DNA of 64,000 nucleotides. Origin: Torreya grandis. Its lineage: Eukaryota; Streptophyta; Pinopsida; Cupressales; Taxaceae. The stretch covers positions 497,501-561,500 of the forward strand of contig JARHVA010002005.1 in assembly GCA_037957365.1 (NCBI GenBank). The letters are read 5' to 3'. Shown here piece after piece: positions 24,993-42,640 of the stretch. The first letter of the stretch is position 1. Each line of letters begins with the position of its first letter. A program made the position numbers and the translations under genes. The notes below the pieces were generated by a model. It was not told the origin of the DNA, did no database searches, and worked only from the letters and a program-made list of their open reading frames with translations.

Positions 24993-25372
24993 GATACTGC
25001 TACGATTGGAAAGGAGACTGTTAAGATGATCCTAGAATTGTAATAGAAGACTATGGTCTTCTTTATTGATTTTTTTCTTATCCTGGTCCTTATTACTAGA
25101 TTTTTTAACTAGTTTTTTTCTGGTCTTGATACTTTGCTCTTAGTCTTAAAATTATTTTGAGTTTAAAGGTCTCTGTAAAACTTGGGTACTTCTTTTGGTT
25201 TAGGTTTTTGGTTTCAGGTCCTTGTTAAACCTGATTTTATTATTGTTTTCAGTAGGTTTTAGAATTGCTCTTCTTGGTGGACATTACTTCTTTATCTTTT
25301 TATTTCTATTTTAGGGTTTTGGGGTCCCTTCAAAACCTACTTTTACCTTAATCTAAAACATACACTCTTTAG
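24993..25372 (+). other. T-rich 3' region after ORF-X copy 2
   Basis: Pyrimidine-rich sequence ending AGGGTTTTGGGGTCCC, then ACTTTTACCTTAATCTAAAACA, like the end near 9735. Confidence 0.5.
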
Positions 25373-27112
25373 ACCAAGGTTTATAGGTTCACATGTACAC
25401 TGGTGTTTACTAGATTCCATGTTGGATTTAATTATTATTAAAACCTTATCCATTATATTCATTTTCTCATTATACCTCTTTCTATATTCAAGACACTGTT
25501 CATCACTCCTTTATTAACCTACACAACTCTTCCTACTTCATACATAGTCTTTGTAGCCTTTTTCTAGGCTAATTCTTCTTGTATAGATGAGTACAAATGT
25601 ATATTTGGAAACTAACACCTGATACTAATACCCTTTATCAATATTCCATTCATAATACATTTTCAAAACCAAATCAATTTTTTAAACCACTCTTTTATCT
25701 CCTTATAGGTCATTGTTAGTCATAATTAGGCCATATTCACACCTTGATATACACATTCGTCCAAAAAAGTACATATCCATACGAAAAAAATACACAACCT
25801 TAAAAATAACATACCTCACATGAAAAAATTCAAAACTACCAACTTTGAGGAGATTTCATTGTTGTAAATGTCTACAATTTATATTTCCTTTTTAAAACCT
25901 TATTTGAAGGTTATACATGTTTATAGATGCCTGAGAGGGATGAATTTAGTATATTTACTTCACCAATCAATTTTATACTAATGCAATTAATGATCATAAA
26001 TTTTGAAACCTTAATACACGTGTTTAAAGCATTATATTTCTTTCTTGAATTATCTATTTATACAATATCTTGAATTCTTGTGTTTGTTGAATGTGTAGAC
26101 ACAGTTTGCAGGACCTGAGGGAGTAGATCTTGTTGTTATTTATTGCCAAAATGGTTTTCAAGATATATGAGAGTTTTTTAGGCTCTGCTATATCTTATCA
26201 CACTAGTTCCAAAGTGTAGATTCATGTTGTAATGCCTATGTCTAACAAATACGATCATGTTCTTGCATCATTATACACACAATTATAGTTAAAAGGTACC
26301 GAGAGTAAGATCTTGAATCTTAAACCTCCACTAAGGGTTTCCAAAGTTTATCTAAGGTTTATATGTATTAATCCAATCCCACACACCTTATATAATCAAT
26401 ACCCACTTACCTTAATTTATCTATCATTTACATTCTTCAGAAACTATTCTTGACTTCCTTGTATGCTCAATCTATTTGAAACGTCAGAAACACAATATTA
26501 AAAGATCTTCCTTATTTAATTAATTTAAACACATTTTTCATCTTGTACACACAAAAATACAAAGTTGTAGACTTTATTTTCAAAAATTGGGAATATTCAT
26601 TCATATTTCTTAGGTCTATATCCCCTTCTATCTAAAGCACATTATGACAACTGATTGAAAACCAAAAACATATGAGTTTTGTTGTAAGCATAACTACTGT
26701 AACCACTTCTTGACTTTTCAAAGGTCACTAACCAACAATTTTACACCTTGGCCAAAATATCAAGGTTGATTTTTATGTATATTTGTGAATGGAATTCATG
26801 TATAGACACATGGTGACTTATAGAAGTCTATCCAATCATTGGAGACCTTGATGACTTCTTGAAAACCTCATACAACACCCTTTCTAAACTAAATTATTAA
26901 AAAATTCAAATTTGACAAAATGGAAGGAAAACACTAAATTAAATTTCTAACCTAATCTATTACTTATAAACACTTGAAAAACATTCCAAGGTGTAAAAAA
27001 AGAGTCCTAACATATTTATAATCATCGTAAACATGTTTATTTACCCCCTATTAACTTGATATAAGCAAAAAAAATTTTACAACATCAAAATTATTCATCT
27101 CATGAGGATGCT
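25373..27112. other. Unassigned part of the insert, no gene
   Basis: AT-rich sequence with no domain or repeat I recognise in either strand. Confidence 0.45.
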
Positions 27113-27243
27113 CCTAAATCAAATATCAACCCTCATTCATTCATAACCTAGAAAAGATAAAAGAGACCAATGTACTTACCGAAAATCACTCTATCAAACA
27201 TGAAATCGATCAAAGATTCCATATATCCATACTAGTCATAATC

Positions 27244-27245
<2 letters not shown>

Positions 27246-27290
<45 letters not shown>

Positions 27291-27320
27291 CTGTGTGTGT
27301 GTGTGTGTATTTATATATAC

Positions 27321-27380
<60 letters not shown>

Positions 27381-27684
27381 ACATATATATACGTGTATAT
27401 ATACATATATATGTATATGTGTATATATACATATATATACACGTATATATACATATATATATGCATATATATACATATATATACATGTATATATACATAT
27501 ATATATACATGTATATATACATATATATATGTGTGTATATATATACATATATATATACGTGTATATATATACATGTATATATGTATGTATATATACATGT
27601 ATACATATATATATACATGTATATATATATACATGTACATGTACATGTGTATATATATGTATATATATATACATATATATATAC

Positions 27685-27717
<33 letters not shown>

Positions 27718-27960
27718 CATGTATATATGTATATATACATGTATATATATATACATTATATATATATATATATATATGTATGTACAAACACACACACACA
27801 CAGAGATATATATACATACACATATGTGTGTGTGTGTATATATATGTACGTATATATATATACACACATATGTGTATATATATACATGTATATATATATA
27901 CATATGTATATATATAATGTATATATGTACATATATATATGTATATATACATATACATAC

Positions 27961-27994
<34 letters not shown>

Positions 27995-28116
27995 ATATAC
28001 ATATATGTATATATATATATATACATATACATATACATATATATATCTATATACATATATACATATACATATACATATGCATATATACATATACATATAC
28101 ATATGCATACATACAT

Positions 28117-28166
<50 letters not shown>

Positions 28167-28245
28167 GTATATATATATATATATGTATATATATTTATGT
28201 ATATATATATATATGTATATATATATGTATATATATATTATATAT
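27246..28245. repeat. Compound TA/CA/GT/TACA microsatellite, about 1 kb
   Basis: Blocks in order: (AC)n 27246-27282, (GT)n 27293-27308, TACA and TA tracts to about 27370, a long mix of TATACA and TACATG words to 27785, (CA)n near 27787, GT near 27827, (GT)n near 27978, TACATA words 28008-28125, (CA)n 28126-28163, and TATATG words to 28245. Nearly the whole tract alternates pyrimidine and purine. The long open frames inside it (Tyr, Ile, Cys, Val, His, Thr repeats) are translation artefacts. Confidence 0.95.
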
Positions 28246-29007
28246 TTGAAGTATTAAAGAAGCATCCAAAGAGCCAAGTTTGCCAAGTTATGAGCTAGGT
28301 CGTAGTTTTACTTTCTTTACACACAATCCAACACACAGGGGTGAACTACATTATTTCAAGGCCTTCTTCATAGTATTGGATATGTAGTTAGTTCTATTTG
28401 ATAGAGGAGTCATTGGGATTAGATTGACATCATCTTCCCACTAATACATTTTTTCCCAGGGTCACATTGAAGATGGAAAGCTAGGGTTTACAATATCAAA
28501 AGGAGTGACTATCCAGGATCCACATATGAATGCACTAGATTTAAGATGAATCCAAACCTAGAAGCATCTAGGTGGTTACATCCTATTTCACAAGATATTC
28601 CATACAAGACACTATTGTTAGACTCAGAATTTAGCATAGATACAATTATATAGGTAAGATGCAACTCTCTAGATAGCTAGAGGGACAAGATATAGTATTC
28701 GAGAACTAACCTAGAACTATCTTCCTACCTATTTTTAGGCTATTCAAGATACTAAAATATATTAGCATTAAAATAAGCTAATTAGCTATCTTACTTAACA
28801 ATTTTATATCTAGTCTAGTTATAATTTCTATATTTAATCTATCTCGTCATAATAAATTCATTGTATATTTATATATGAGTTCAACATTTAATTGGCTTAC
28901 TATAGATTTGATTATCACCATTGTATGATTTCATTTATATATTCTTAACCCTATCCTTAAATTTAAAACATACCTCCACATTTCATTTTAGGTTTAAACA
29001 ATGATCA

Positions 29008-30380
29008 TGTAATTTTTACCACAAAACAACTATGTAATCCTTGTATGGACTAAAAAGTCATCAATTCATTTTAAGTTCCTTAAGTCACTCAAAAGTAAAA
29101 CAATCTTGAGTGGTTTAAAAATATATATAATTATCTCATAAATCTACCTTTCTGTAAAGTGTTATGTGTGAAGATAAAAGGTGTTTTTACAATGTCAAAC
29201 AACATGTTTTCTAATAATTGGTGGATTCATTTTCAAATGATCTTTTAATAGACACTTTTTATAATTTTTAAATGATATTGAAGATCAAATAACTATTCGA
29301 AGTAAATTATAGTGAATGTTTTAGTCATTTTAATTATAAGGCCATGCCTTATAAACTCCTACATCAATGATAATATTAGTATAAAATAAAATATGGGTGT
29401 CATGAGCATGTCAAATTATGTTTTGAATGTAAAAATCATAATAATATTAATCATGCACCATCAAATGTATACAAATTATTGGTTACCCATGGATTTTTTC
29501 TCATTGGTTATTTGACATAATTGGAAAAATTAATATATAGCCCTCTTAAAGACATAACTTTACATTATAAATACTAAATATTTTATAAAATAGGTATAAG
29601 TTATATCCCTGTAATTTACTACTAGTGTATATATTTGTAATTTTATTTTTATGAATATGTTTTCATTATTTGGGTCTCCTTATGTGATCATAATGGCCAA
29701 TGGATTCTTTTTTATGAATAAAAAGGCAAAATTATTTTGTGCTTAGTTCAAACTCTAGAAATACTATTTCTATTCCTTACTGCCCACAAATAAATGGTCA
29801 AAATGAGCCAACTAATCAATTAATTATCAATATCTTAGGAAATAATATAGCAAATCATGGAGTTTATTGGAATAATCAATTTGGTTTTTGCAATATTTAT
29901 GCCTATTTCACAAGTGTTCATACACAAACAAAAGTGACACCCTATTCTCTTTTCTATGGAATAGAATAGTTACTTCCTCTAGAAATATAGATAATTTCCT
30001 TATGTGAATCATTGGAAGACATTATCAAAGATAATTAATATCACATAAGAGCATACATTAAGTATAAATTATGTATAAATAATGCATACATTCTCTCAAA
30101 CATTTATAAGTTCATCAAGCACACAATACAATAAAAAATATCACGAAAATTAGTTATATGGAATTTCAAGTCGATGACCTTATTATCAAATAAAATTAGA
30201 GGAATAAAAATGATAATAAATAAAACAAAGTAAAATTTAATCCTGATTGGTTGGGGTCATTTCTAATTACTGAAAATATTGGCCTTGGAGTTTATCACCT
30301 AGCAATACTTGAAGGTAAGCCCATTAAAAATAAAATGAATAGTATCCATTTACATCACTATTATATGTGTATGAACTTTT
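29008..30380 (+). pseudogene. Element A integrase (right half of the split gypsy pol)
   Basis: This continues the polyprotein of 1-1335. A linker (29030-29290) leads to an HHCC-type zinc region: SHFNYKAMPYKLL, then CHEHVKLCFECKNHNNINHA (29390-29460). The core has FDIIGKI (first Asp, near 29510), then IIMANGFFFMNKK near 29695, where the second catalytic Asp of the usual 'SDNG' is replaced. YCPQINGQNEPTNQ near 29785 keeps the catalytic Glu, and VTPYSLFYGIE follows. The C-terminal part near 30240-30375 reads NPDWLGSFLI, LGVYHLAILEGKPI and NSIHLHHYY, typical of gypsy integrase ends. Stops and frameshifts are frequent, and 29739-29969 is the longest open piece. Confidence 0.88.
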
Positions 30381-35960
<5,580 letters not shown>

Positions 35961-36036
35961 CCCTCTCTGGAGGTTCTTCTTAGTTTAGAGTCACTCACAC
36001 TCTAAGAAGATCTAATGGAATTAGCTAGAGAGAGGG
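35961..36036 (+). other. Two-stem inverted repeat (possible RNA hairpin)
   Basis: The outer arms are CCCTCTCT (35961-35968) and AGAGAGGG (36029-36036). The inner arms are CTTCTTAG...AGAGT (35976-35991) and ACTCTAAGAAG (35999-36009) around the loop CACTCAC. It might be a structured leader in a retroelement transcript. No RNA family is recognised. Confidence 0.4.
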
Positions 36037-37099
36037 TGTGTTTTACAAATCTTCAAGGAGGGTGCACTCCAAAGTGATAACAATCTCCATTTTTGTGCTT
36101 TTGTAATATTAGGGTTCTAATTTTATAGGTATTTGTGTGTTAATTCAATTTCTGCATAGAAACAAGTTGCATATAGATGTAGATGAACAAAACCTATTTT
36201 TATATTCTACACATGGCTTGATAGGACAAACTTGTAGTAGCATACAATAATTTATTGTGCTCCAATAGTCCTCCTGTGAACTTTTACAAAAAAACATATA
36301 TATTGTCATTGTTTTATAATCCATATATGTTTTCAAGATCGTTTATACAATGACAATATACATAAATTTAATAAATTAGTTACAATGAGAATTATCTAAC
36401 TTGAACCCTAGTTTTTATTTTTTCAATCAATTTATAGATTATGTAAATTTTATAGATCTCTATATTTTAATGTATTTTTTCTTATATATCATCCTAGAAT
36501 AGATTGTAATAGTTTACATTTATAACTAGAGTTAATTATAATTCATAATTAATTTTAGTGTAAACAAATTTTTATTTGGATTTATTGTACAGGGCATTGT
36601 TAGGGTTATTATAAGGGAAGAGAAGACAAAATACATATTATGACATAAAATATCATGATTATAATAGGTAAAAAAAAATTAAATATTATTTCCCACTATT
36701 CCTTAATTTTTAGGTTTTTCCCATGTTCAATACAAACAAAACCAATCTATCTAGAGAAGGTAACATAGAGTTGTAGTCTAAATTCATTAACCATGTCTAA
36801 ATAGGCCAAATGTACAAATCCCATGATATTTTAGGTGTATTAGTCAATCCCAATTTCAAATAATATCATTTTTAGTTGTACATAGATTGAATATAAATAA
36901 CCACTAATCTTTCCATCACAAACATAATTACTTATATGTTACAAGAATATGTGTGGTGAATGTTATTTTCTTGAGAATATATTTTAATAAGATCAATTTT
37001 TCATAGTTATGGAATAATTAATTATATTTACCCGAATTTTTATAAAATAACTTCCACTTCTACCATGAGACGTTTTCCTTCTAGATAACTCTACCCAAG
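36037..37099. other. Decayed sequence, no gene
   Basis: Nothing recognisable. The true 5' edge of LTR D1 may lie within its right part. Confidence 0.45.
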
Positions 37100-38581
37100 T
37101 TTGTATTCCAAACATTGAATTTAAACAAAGGGAAAAACTAGTTTGTGTATTTTGGCTATAGCTTTCTATCCAAGATGAATTTTATCATGATATAAAAATA
37201 AAGATGAATAATACTCCATGGTGCATACAATTAACCTAATTTTAAGATCTATAAGTATTTATAGACAAATATTTTAAGCTCTAAAGTTAGTTGTGCTTTC
37301 ATATATGTTTTGTAAGGGATCCAAGAAGATTGTTCAATATTGTTTTAATATTTTTTTTGATATATCTTGCTGAAATAACTATTTGTGAGTGTTGAATACT
37401 CCATAAGGATTATTTACATGTGTATTAAATTTTTGACTAATTGTATACAATATGAACAAAGGTTTTGAAATTGACTGTAATTTCATTCATAATGATTTTG
37501 TGTAAAGAGAAGTGTTTGAGCTAATTGGGCTTTAGCATAAGAGTGTTTTGAAAACTATGATAATTTTAGGATGTTAAAAAGGTCATGTGGAGTGGTTTCA
37601 TGGTGTTATAAAATGTTTTTATGTTTTTTATTTGCTTAGAGAAGTGTTAAAGAGCTGAATGGGTCTCTATAAGACCTAAATGTGTCTTAGGCATTTTTTG
37701 AAAGTGGATTATACTTAAGTGTGACCCATGTGAGATGCATTAAGGGTGAATTCATGTATTGTGTCTAAAAATTAAATATTTTGGTCTTATTAATTTGTGG
37801 ATTCCATTTATATAGTGAAACCAAATGTGTTGGTTTTTATAGTTGTAAGCAAATGTCTTGGGAGAGATTTTTGAGAGGCTTCTATTTGTGGTTTATGAAG
37901 TGAAGGATAGGAAGTGTGCATGTTGGTTGAGTTAATATGAAGAATAGTTTATTTAATTCATGTATGAATTGTAGGTCATGTTCCTAATGTTATAATATTT
38001 CTCTTAAAATTTGAGAATATTTGAAGAGGTTTGAGTGTATATATGAGGATATAATGAGTGAATAAGGAAAGAGATTATGACATGCCTATGTGAGAGGCTT
38101 GTTTGAGATAGAAAAAATTTGTGGAGAGGTTAGAAAATAAAGATCCATTATCAAGTGTTTAAGACATCATTTATAAGGTAGAGGTGTTTGAAGGAGGGTC
38201 TAAAGTACTTGGTCTTCCTTAGGGGCAGTTTCTCCTTATGAAATATGTGCTTCACTAAATACCTTTGGTCAAGAAGATATGATCAAGGTTTGATGGTATA
38301 AAGGAGTTGATCGGTATCTTGTTTGTAATTTCTTATACTATATTAGTCCATTTTTGTTTTAGGATTGGGAGTGGGTTTTATTCCCCATAAGGTTTTCCCA
38401 CAGTAACTATGTGTTGTGTTTGATCTTGTGTATGCATTCAATGAATGAGCTCTCTTGTTAATGCTTCTTGATCAAGTTGATATATGTTAATTGGTTAATA
38501 GTGTAAAGGAATATAATTTATATTTAAATATCTCAGCTCATTGATTCACCCCACACCCTCTTAGTGATTGTACCTCTAACA
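37100..38581 (+). repeat. Copia LTR copy D1
   Basis: It aligns with D5 (58927-61091). Shared landmarks are GGCTATAGCTTTCTA near 37150 against GAGCTATAACTTTTTA near 59781, TGTTGAATACTCCATAAG near 37390, GGGTCTCTATAAGACCTA near 37659 and ATTCCCCATAAGGTTTTCCCA near 38380. Its end at 38581 (CCTCTTAGTGATTGTACCTC, then TAACA) matches the LTR end before the primer-binding site at 61097. No PBS or gag follows: an inverted copy (D2) begins at once. A TATA-like TTTATATAG is at 37807. Confidence 0.75.
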
Positions 38582-40915
38582 TCACTCACCATACACACTC
38601 TCTCAAAAAAACCTCTTAAGTATACTCACTCAATTTGCCTCTTCTAGTCTTATTAGGTTTAGTGACCTATGTGATCACCTTCATCACCTACTCAAACAAG
38701 CATGACTTATCTTATTCACTCTCTAATATTAATTTATAACTTTCACCTTCTCTTTCAAATTTTATCTCCCTTACTTGGATCCACATTCACATAAGTCTTC
38801 ACTTTTGATCACCTACTTGCAAGTCTTCACAAAAGTCTCACATATATGTCTAGAAATCATCGTCTTTAATTTCACTATATGTAGAGATATCATGAGTTTA
38901 CAAGATAAAAATATTTTTTTTCAGTCAAAACACATTCATTCACCCTTAAGGAATCTCTCATTGGTCACACTTAAGCATAATCCACTTACAAATAGGTCTA
39001 AGTCAATTTTATCTCCTATGGAGACACATTCCATTACTTAACACTTATATGAGCAAACTAAGAACATAAAAACACTTTTACAATGCATGTAACCATTATA
39101 AATGATTTATAGGTCCCCTTAAGTGTCTATATCCATCATAGTACACTTATTCTTAAGTACAAATCACTTTAAACAATATTTTGTAAACACAATCATTATA
39201 AATTAACACATAGTCACCTTCTAAACCATTTTTCATACTGCATACAATTGGTCAAACATTAAAAATACACAAAGAGTATATGTAGGGAGTCTACAATACT
39301 CCTCAATATCCAATTCACCATGAAACATCAAAATAACATCTACATAAGCTAAATTACTCTTCTCAGGTTACTTACAGTCTATGCATGAACACATAGTCAA
39401 CTTGAAACCTTAATATCTTTGACTATACACACTTTCATATTTTCAAATCATGTTAATTAGATGTACCATATAGGTCTCTTCATCTTTTATATTTAAAACA
39501 TGAGAAAATTTGTTTTGGATCAAAAGATATGACTCAGAAACCAAACATTAGTTTTTCTCTTATTAAAATCAAATATTTAAATATCAATGATAAAATTTAA
39601 ACTTCAAACACTATGCTTGCATATCATGTCCTCAATATTTAGATAAAATAAACACCATTTCTCTTGTTTGATCTTGAACACATAGGCATAAATGATCAAA
39701 TGTTAAAAATTAGTCACTTTGACCTCATCTCATCCAATCTTCTAATGTTGAATCCACGCACTCTATCAATCTCTTTATGATTGTCCTCACTTTAGCAAAG
39801 CTAGACAAATTTGACTTTGACCTCTTAAATTTAATACACACTAAAGGTCTCTATCTTTATGATCTGTTACTCACCATTGATCATTGTAAGAACCTTGATC
39901 TTGATCTCTGCTCAGCTTTAAACATCATGCACTTGTCCTCATCTCATTATTTATTGACATCTTGGAGCAACACATTCTATTGATCTTACTCAAATTTTAA
40001 ATTATGTATAAATGACTAAGTATGGAAACATTACTTATCCTTTTGGAAGGCCAAATTTACATAATCATATTTTTTTCTATGCTTAAACACATGATCTATA
40101 ATTTAGATCATATGATCTCCTTACATAGGATAATCCAACCATATAACAATATTCTCTTTGAACCCTCACACATGTGAGATATATCACCATTAAAATTAGT
40201 TCTTAGAATCTTCTATCATAGAGCCAAATATGCTTATAAATTGTTTGGGATACCAACTTTGAACATGCATAACTTTTATCATGCTTCAACACATGATATA
40301 AAATTTAGTGCAAATAAATTATGATAAAAATTAAACAAACCCATATGATAATATTGTTTTGATATGTCCACACATTTGAGATATGCCATCATAAAAATCT
40401 TTAGTCAAATCTTCTTACTACATTGCAATTTTTGCTATGTATGGGAAAACACTGTCAAAATGACTAGAAGCCCAACTTTTCACTTAAATATATTTTCTTT
40501 CACTTAGGCCATGACCTAAGATTTAGCACATAAAAACTAGGGATGAATTTTATCACAGCCATATGACCAACTCCCCTTCACTCATCCATATATAGAAATG
40601 ATGATTTTAGCAAACTACCTAGTTAAGTGTTTTATCACTGAACCCAAAGTGTTTAGATGAAAACTATAGATAACTAGATGAAATCCACTAATACATAAAA
40701 GCTATCCAATCATCCTTGACAACTGGTTAGACCCCTTTCCCATGATCAAATCACCATACTCATCCTTGGACCTTTCAAACCATGCCAAAATTAAAGATCA
40801 ACCAAGTCAACTTCAAGCACACTAAGAAAATTACATTACACACTTTATAATTATTACTTAGGCTATCAAAGCACATCATCCACTCACTACGACACCTTCA
40901 TGACATAACTAAAAA
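38582..40915 (-). repeat. Copia LTR copy D2, inverted relative to D1
   Basis: Read on minus it shows GTGGATTATGCTTAAGTGTG near 38975 (D1 has GTGGATTATACTTAAGTGTG near 37703) and a GTTTTTATG...TTTGCTCATATAAGTG segment near 39060. GGTGATGAAGGTGATCACAT near 38680 is close to D3. It lacks the last 500-600 bp of the LTR. The U3-like part contains three diverged repeats of about 204-218 bp starting near 40049, 40253 and 40471, each with a CA-ACATGAT.TA..ATTTAG core. Confidence 0.7.
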
Positions 40916-40924
40916 ATATCCAAC

Positions 40925-41612
40925 ATTAGGGATAAGGAAGGATGAAAATAGAGTGATTAGGGATGATGAGGAATGATGAGGGATGACGAAAGAGTGACTA
41001 GCTAAGATGAGGAATGATGAGAGACTGACTAGGTATGATGAGGGAAGATGTGGTAATGATTAGGAATGATGAGGGATTATTATATATAACTAGGGAGTGA
41101 TTATGAATTATGAGTGAAAATAAGGGACAATGATGAAGTAATTATTGATTATTATGGATGATTAGGGTCAATGAGGGTATGATTAGGGATAATCAGGATC
41201 AATTAGGGAGTGATTAGGGATGATTAATAAATATGAGGGATTTTGAGTGAGTGACTAGGGATGATTAGGGTTGATAAGGTAGTGATTATGAATAAGAAAT
41301 ATTGATGAGGGATGATAGGGGATTATAAGGGAGTGACTAGGTATAATGAGAAATGATGAGATACAATGAGGGAGTTATTATAAATGATGATGAGTGATGA
41401 TAAGGAATGATGAGATTCAATGAGGGAGTGATTAAGGATGATGAGGGTCAAAGAGGGATATATCAAGGATGATGAGGAGGAATAAGGGATGATCAAGGAG
41501 TGATTATGGATGATTAGGTATGATGAAGGTAAATTCGGGTATGGTTAGGGATAATGAACATCATTGAGGGAGTGCTTAGTATGATGAGGGATAATGATCA
41601 CTAATGAGGGAG
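40925..41612 (+). repeat. C-poor GATGAGGG/GTGATTAG minisatellite, about 690 bp
   Basis: Irregular units built from GGGATGATGAGG, AGTGATTAGG and AATGAGGGA, with a local period near 30-35 bp. The plus strand is almost free of C. It lies between D2 and the sequence before D3. Confidence 0.9.
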
Positions 41613-42044
41613 GGTTTGGATTAAATTAGTCAGTTCATGCATGAATGAGATCAAAATTGAATCATGAATAGATTAACAAATCTATTTTGCATTTGTTTTG
41701 GAATGAATGTTATATTTTTAGGATGAATCTTGAATGGTGTTTTGATTTCCTCTATTCAAAATGAAGTTTACTAAGCTGATTATCTACATTTGTGTTTATA
41801 TGAGTGACCATATCATGAAGACAAGTAGTTGTCATCTATGAGTGACCACGTACCTACATATAGTACTAGGTAGATGCAATGTATGAGTGGTCATATCATG
41901 AATATATGTATGTTATAGTCTACATTCCATAGGCTAGTAATTTATGTATATTGATAGACCCATTAATCTAAAATCTCACAAATTATTTAATAATTTGGCC
42001 CAAATCTGCATTCAAGCTCTTTTATTGATTATCTCTTATCACTC

Positions 42045-42095
<51 letters not shown>

Positions 42096-42640
42096 TTATA
42101 TTTCTCAATATTATTTCAATATATGGATCCATTAATTTCACCTCTCCTTTATCTATATAGGTGATAATTTAGCTCCACTATTTTTTTAGAATCCCTTGAG
42201 AATTCTCCATCTCCTTTATTCCTTGATTTGATAATGCCCCCTCTGCTAATACTAAATCATGATAGTTCTCCACATCCTTTCAAGATATGGATTGGGTATT
42301 TAACCAGGTATCAAGTATTAAATATATAACTTGGGTAAGATAGATATATTCATTATTAGATATGTATATTCAAGATCAAGATATGGATCAATGATTCTAT
42401 CAGATAGGGTATTCTCAAGTAGGTAATGCATATTCAAGTAGGTAACCCAAGTAGGTAGGGAATAATAATGTATGTTTAAATTAGGTATGTAATAATTAAT
42501 TATAATAAGGAAAGTATGGAATAGTAAATATTAGGATATGGTTTTGGTATATAGGTAGGGCATACTCAAGATCAATATATTACTTAGGTATTCAATCAAG
42601 TAGGACATACTCAGGTAGGTAAATTAGGTATGTCATACAT
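41613..42640. repeat. Low-complexity stretch with (TA)n and an AAGTAGG-rich block
   Basis: (TA)n runs from 42048 to 42092. From about 42290 to 42640 words such as CAAGTAGGTA, GGTATTTA and ACATACTCA recur irregularly. There is no gene. The same words recur after D3 at 44370-44900. Confidence 0.7.

Larger units (their letters stand above)
23181..27112 (+). mobile_element. 3.9 kb insertion in the right LTR of B, carrying ORF-X copy 2
   Basis: The left LTR is continuous here (ATAAATACAAGATCAATCCTC near 1745). The right LTR breaks after TATAAATATAATATTGATG (near 23180) and resumes at AAATATCAACCCTCATTC (near 27118). The insert holds ORF-X and a LINE-like 3' end to about 25372. A further 1.7 kb without recognisable content may be a second insertion. 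Orientation is from ORF-X. Confidence 0.65.
1336..29007 (+). mobile_element. Nested LTR retrotransposon B, inserted in element A between RNase H and integrase
   Basis: Two long direct repeats (1336-2670 and 22745-29007 after removing inserts) bound this block, and the same gypsy polyprotein reads into it on the left and out of it on the right. Both repeats begin TG(A/G)TATTTTGTGATTATG and end ATYCA, fitting TG...CA LTR ends. A purine tract at 22717-22738 precedes the right LTR, setting plus orientation. Possible target duplication is weak: TGTAG before (1330-1334) against TGTAA after (29008-29012). Later insertions inside B are a LINE, gypsy element C and a 3.9 kb insert in the right LTR. With these and the microsatellite removed, about 8.8 kb remains. 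B's own interior shows a gag-like remnant but no RT or integrase, so it was probably non-autonomous, or lost pol. Confidence 0.8.
22745..29007 (+). repeat. Right LTR of element B, interrupted twice
   Basis: The three LTR pieces are 22745-23180, 27113-27247 and 28246-29007, in the same order as 1336-2670. The first break is a 3.9 kb insertion. The second is a microsatellite expansion at a place where the left LTR has only AAAACACATCTATAG (1873-1887). Confidence 0.8.

Noticed and set aside
27210..28298. Long open frames of up to about 320 codons on both strands
   Set aside because: They are translations of TA/CA/GT repeats (Tyr, Ile, Cys, Val, His, Thr only) and occur in all frames; no protein is implied.
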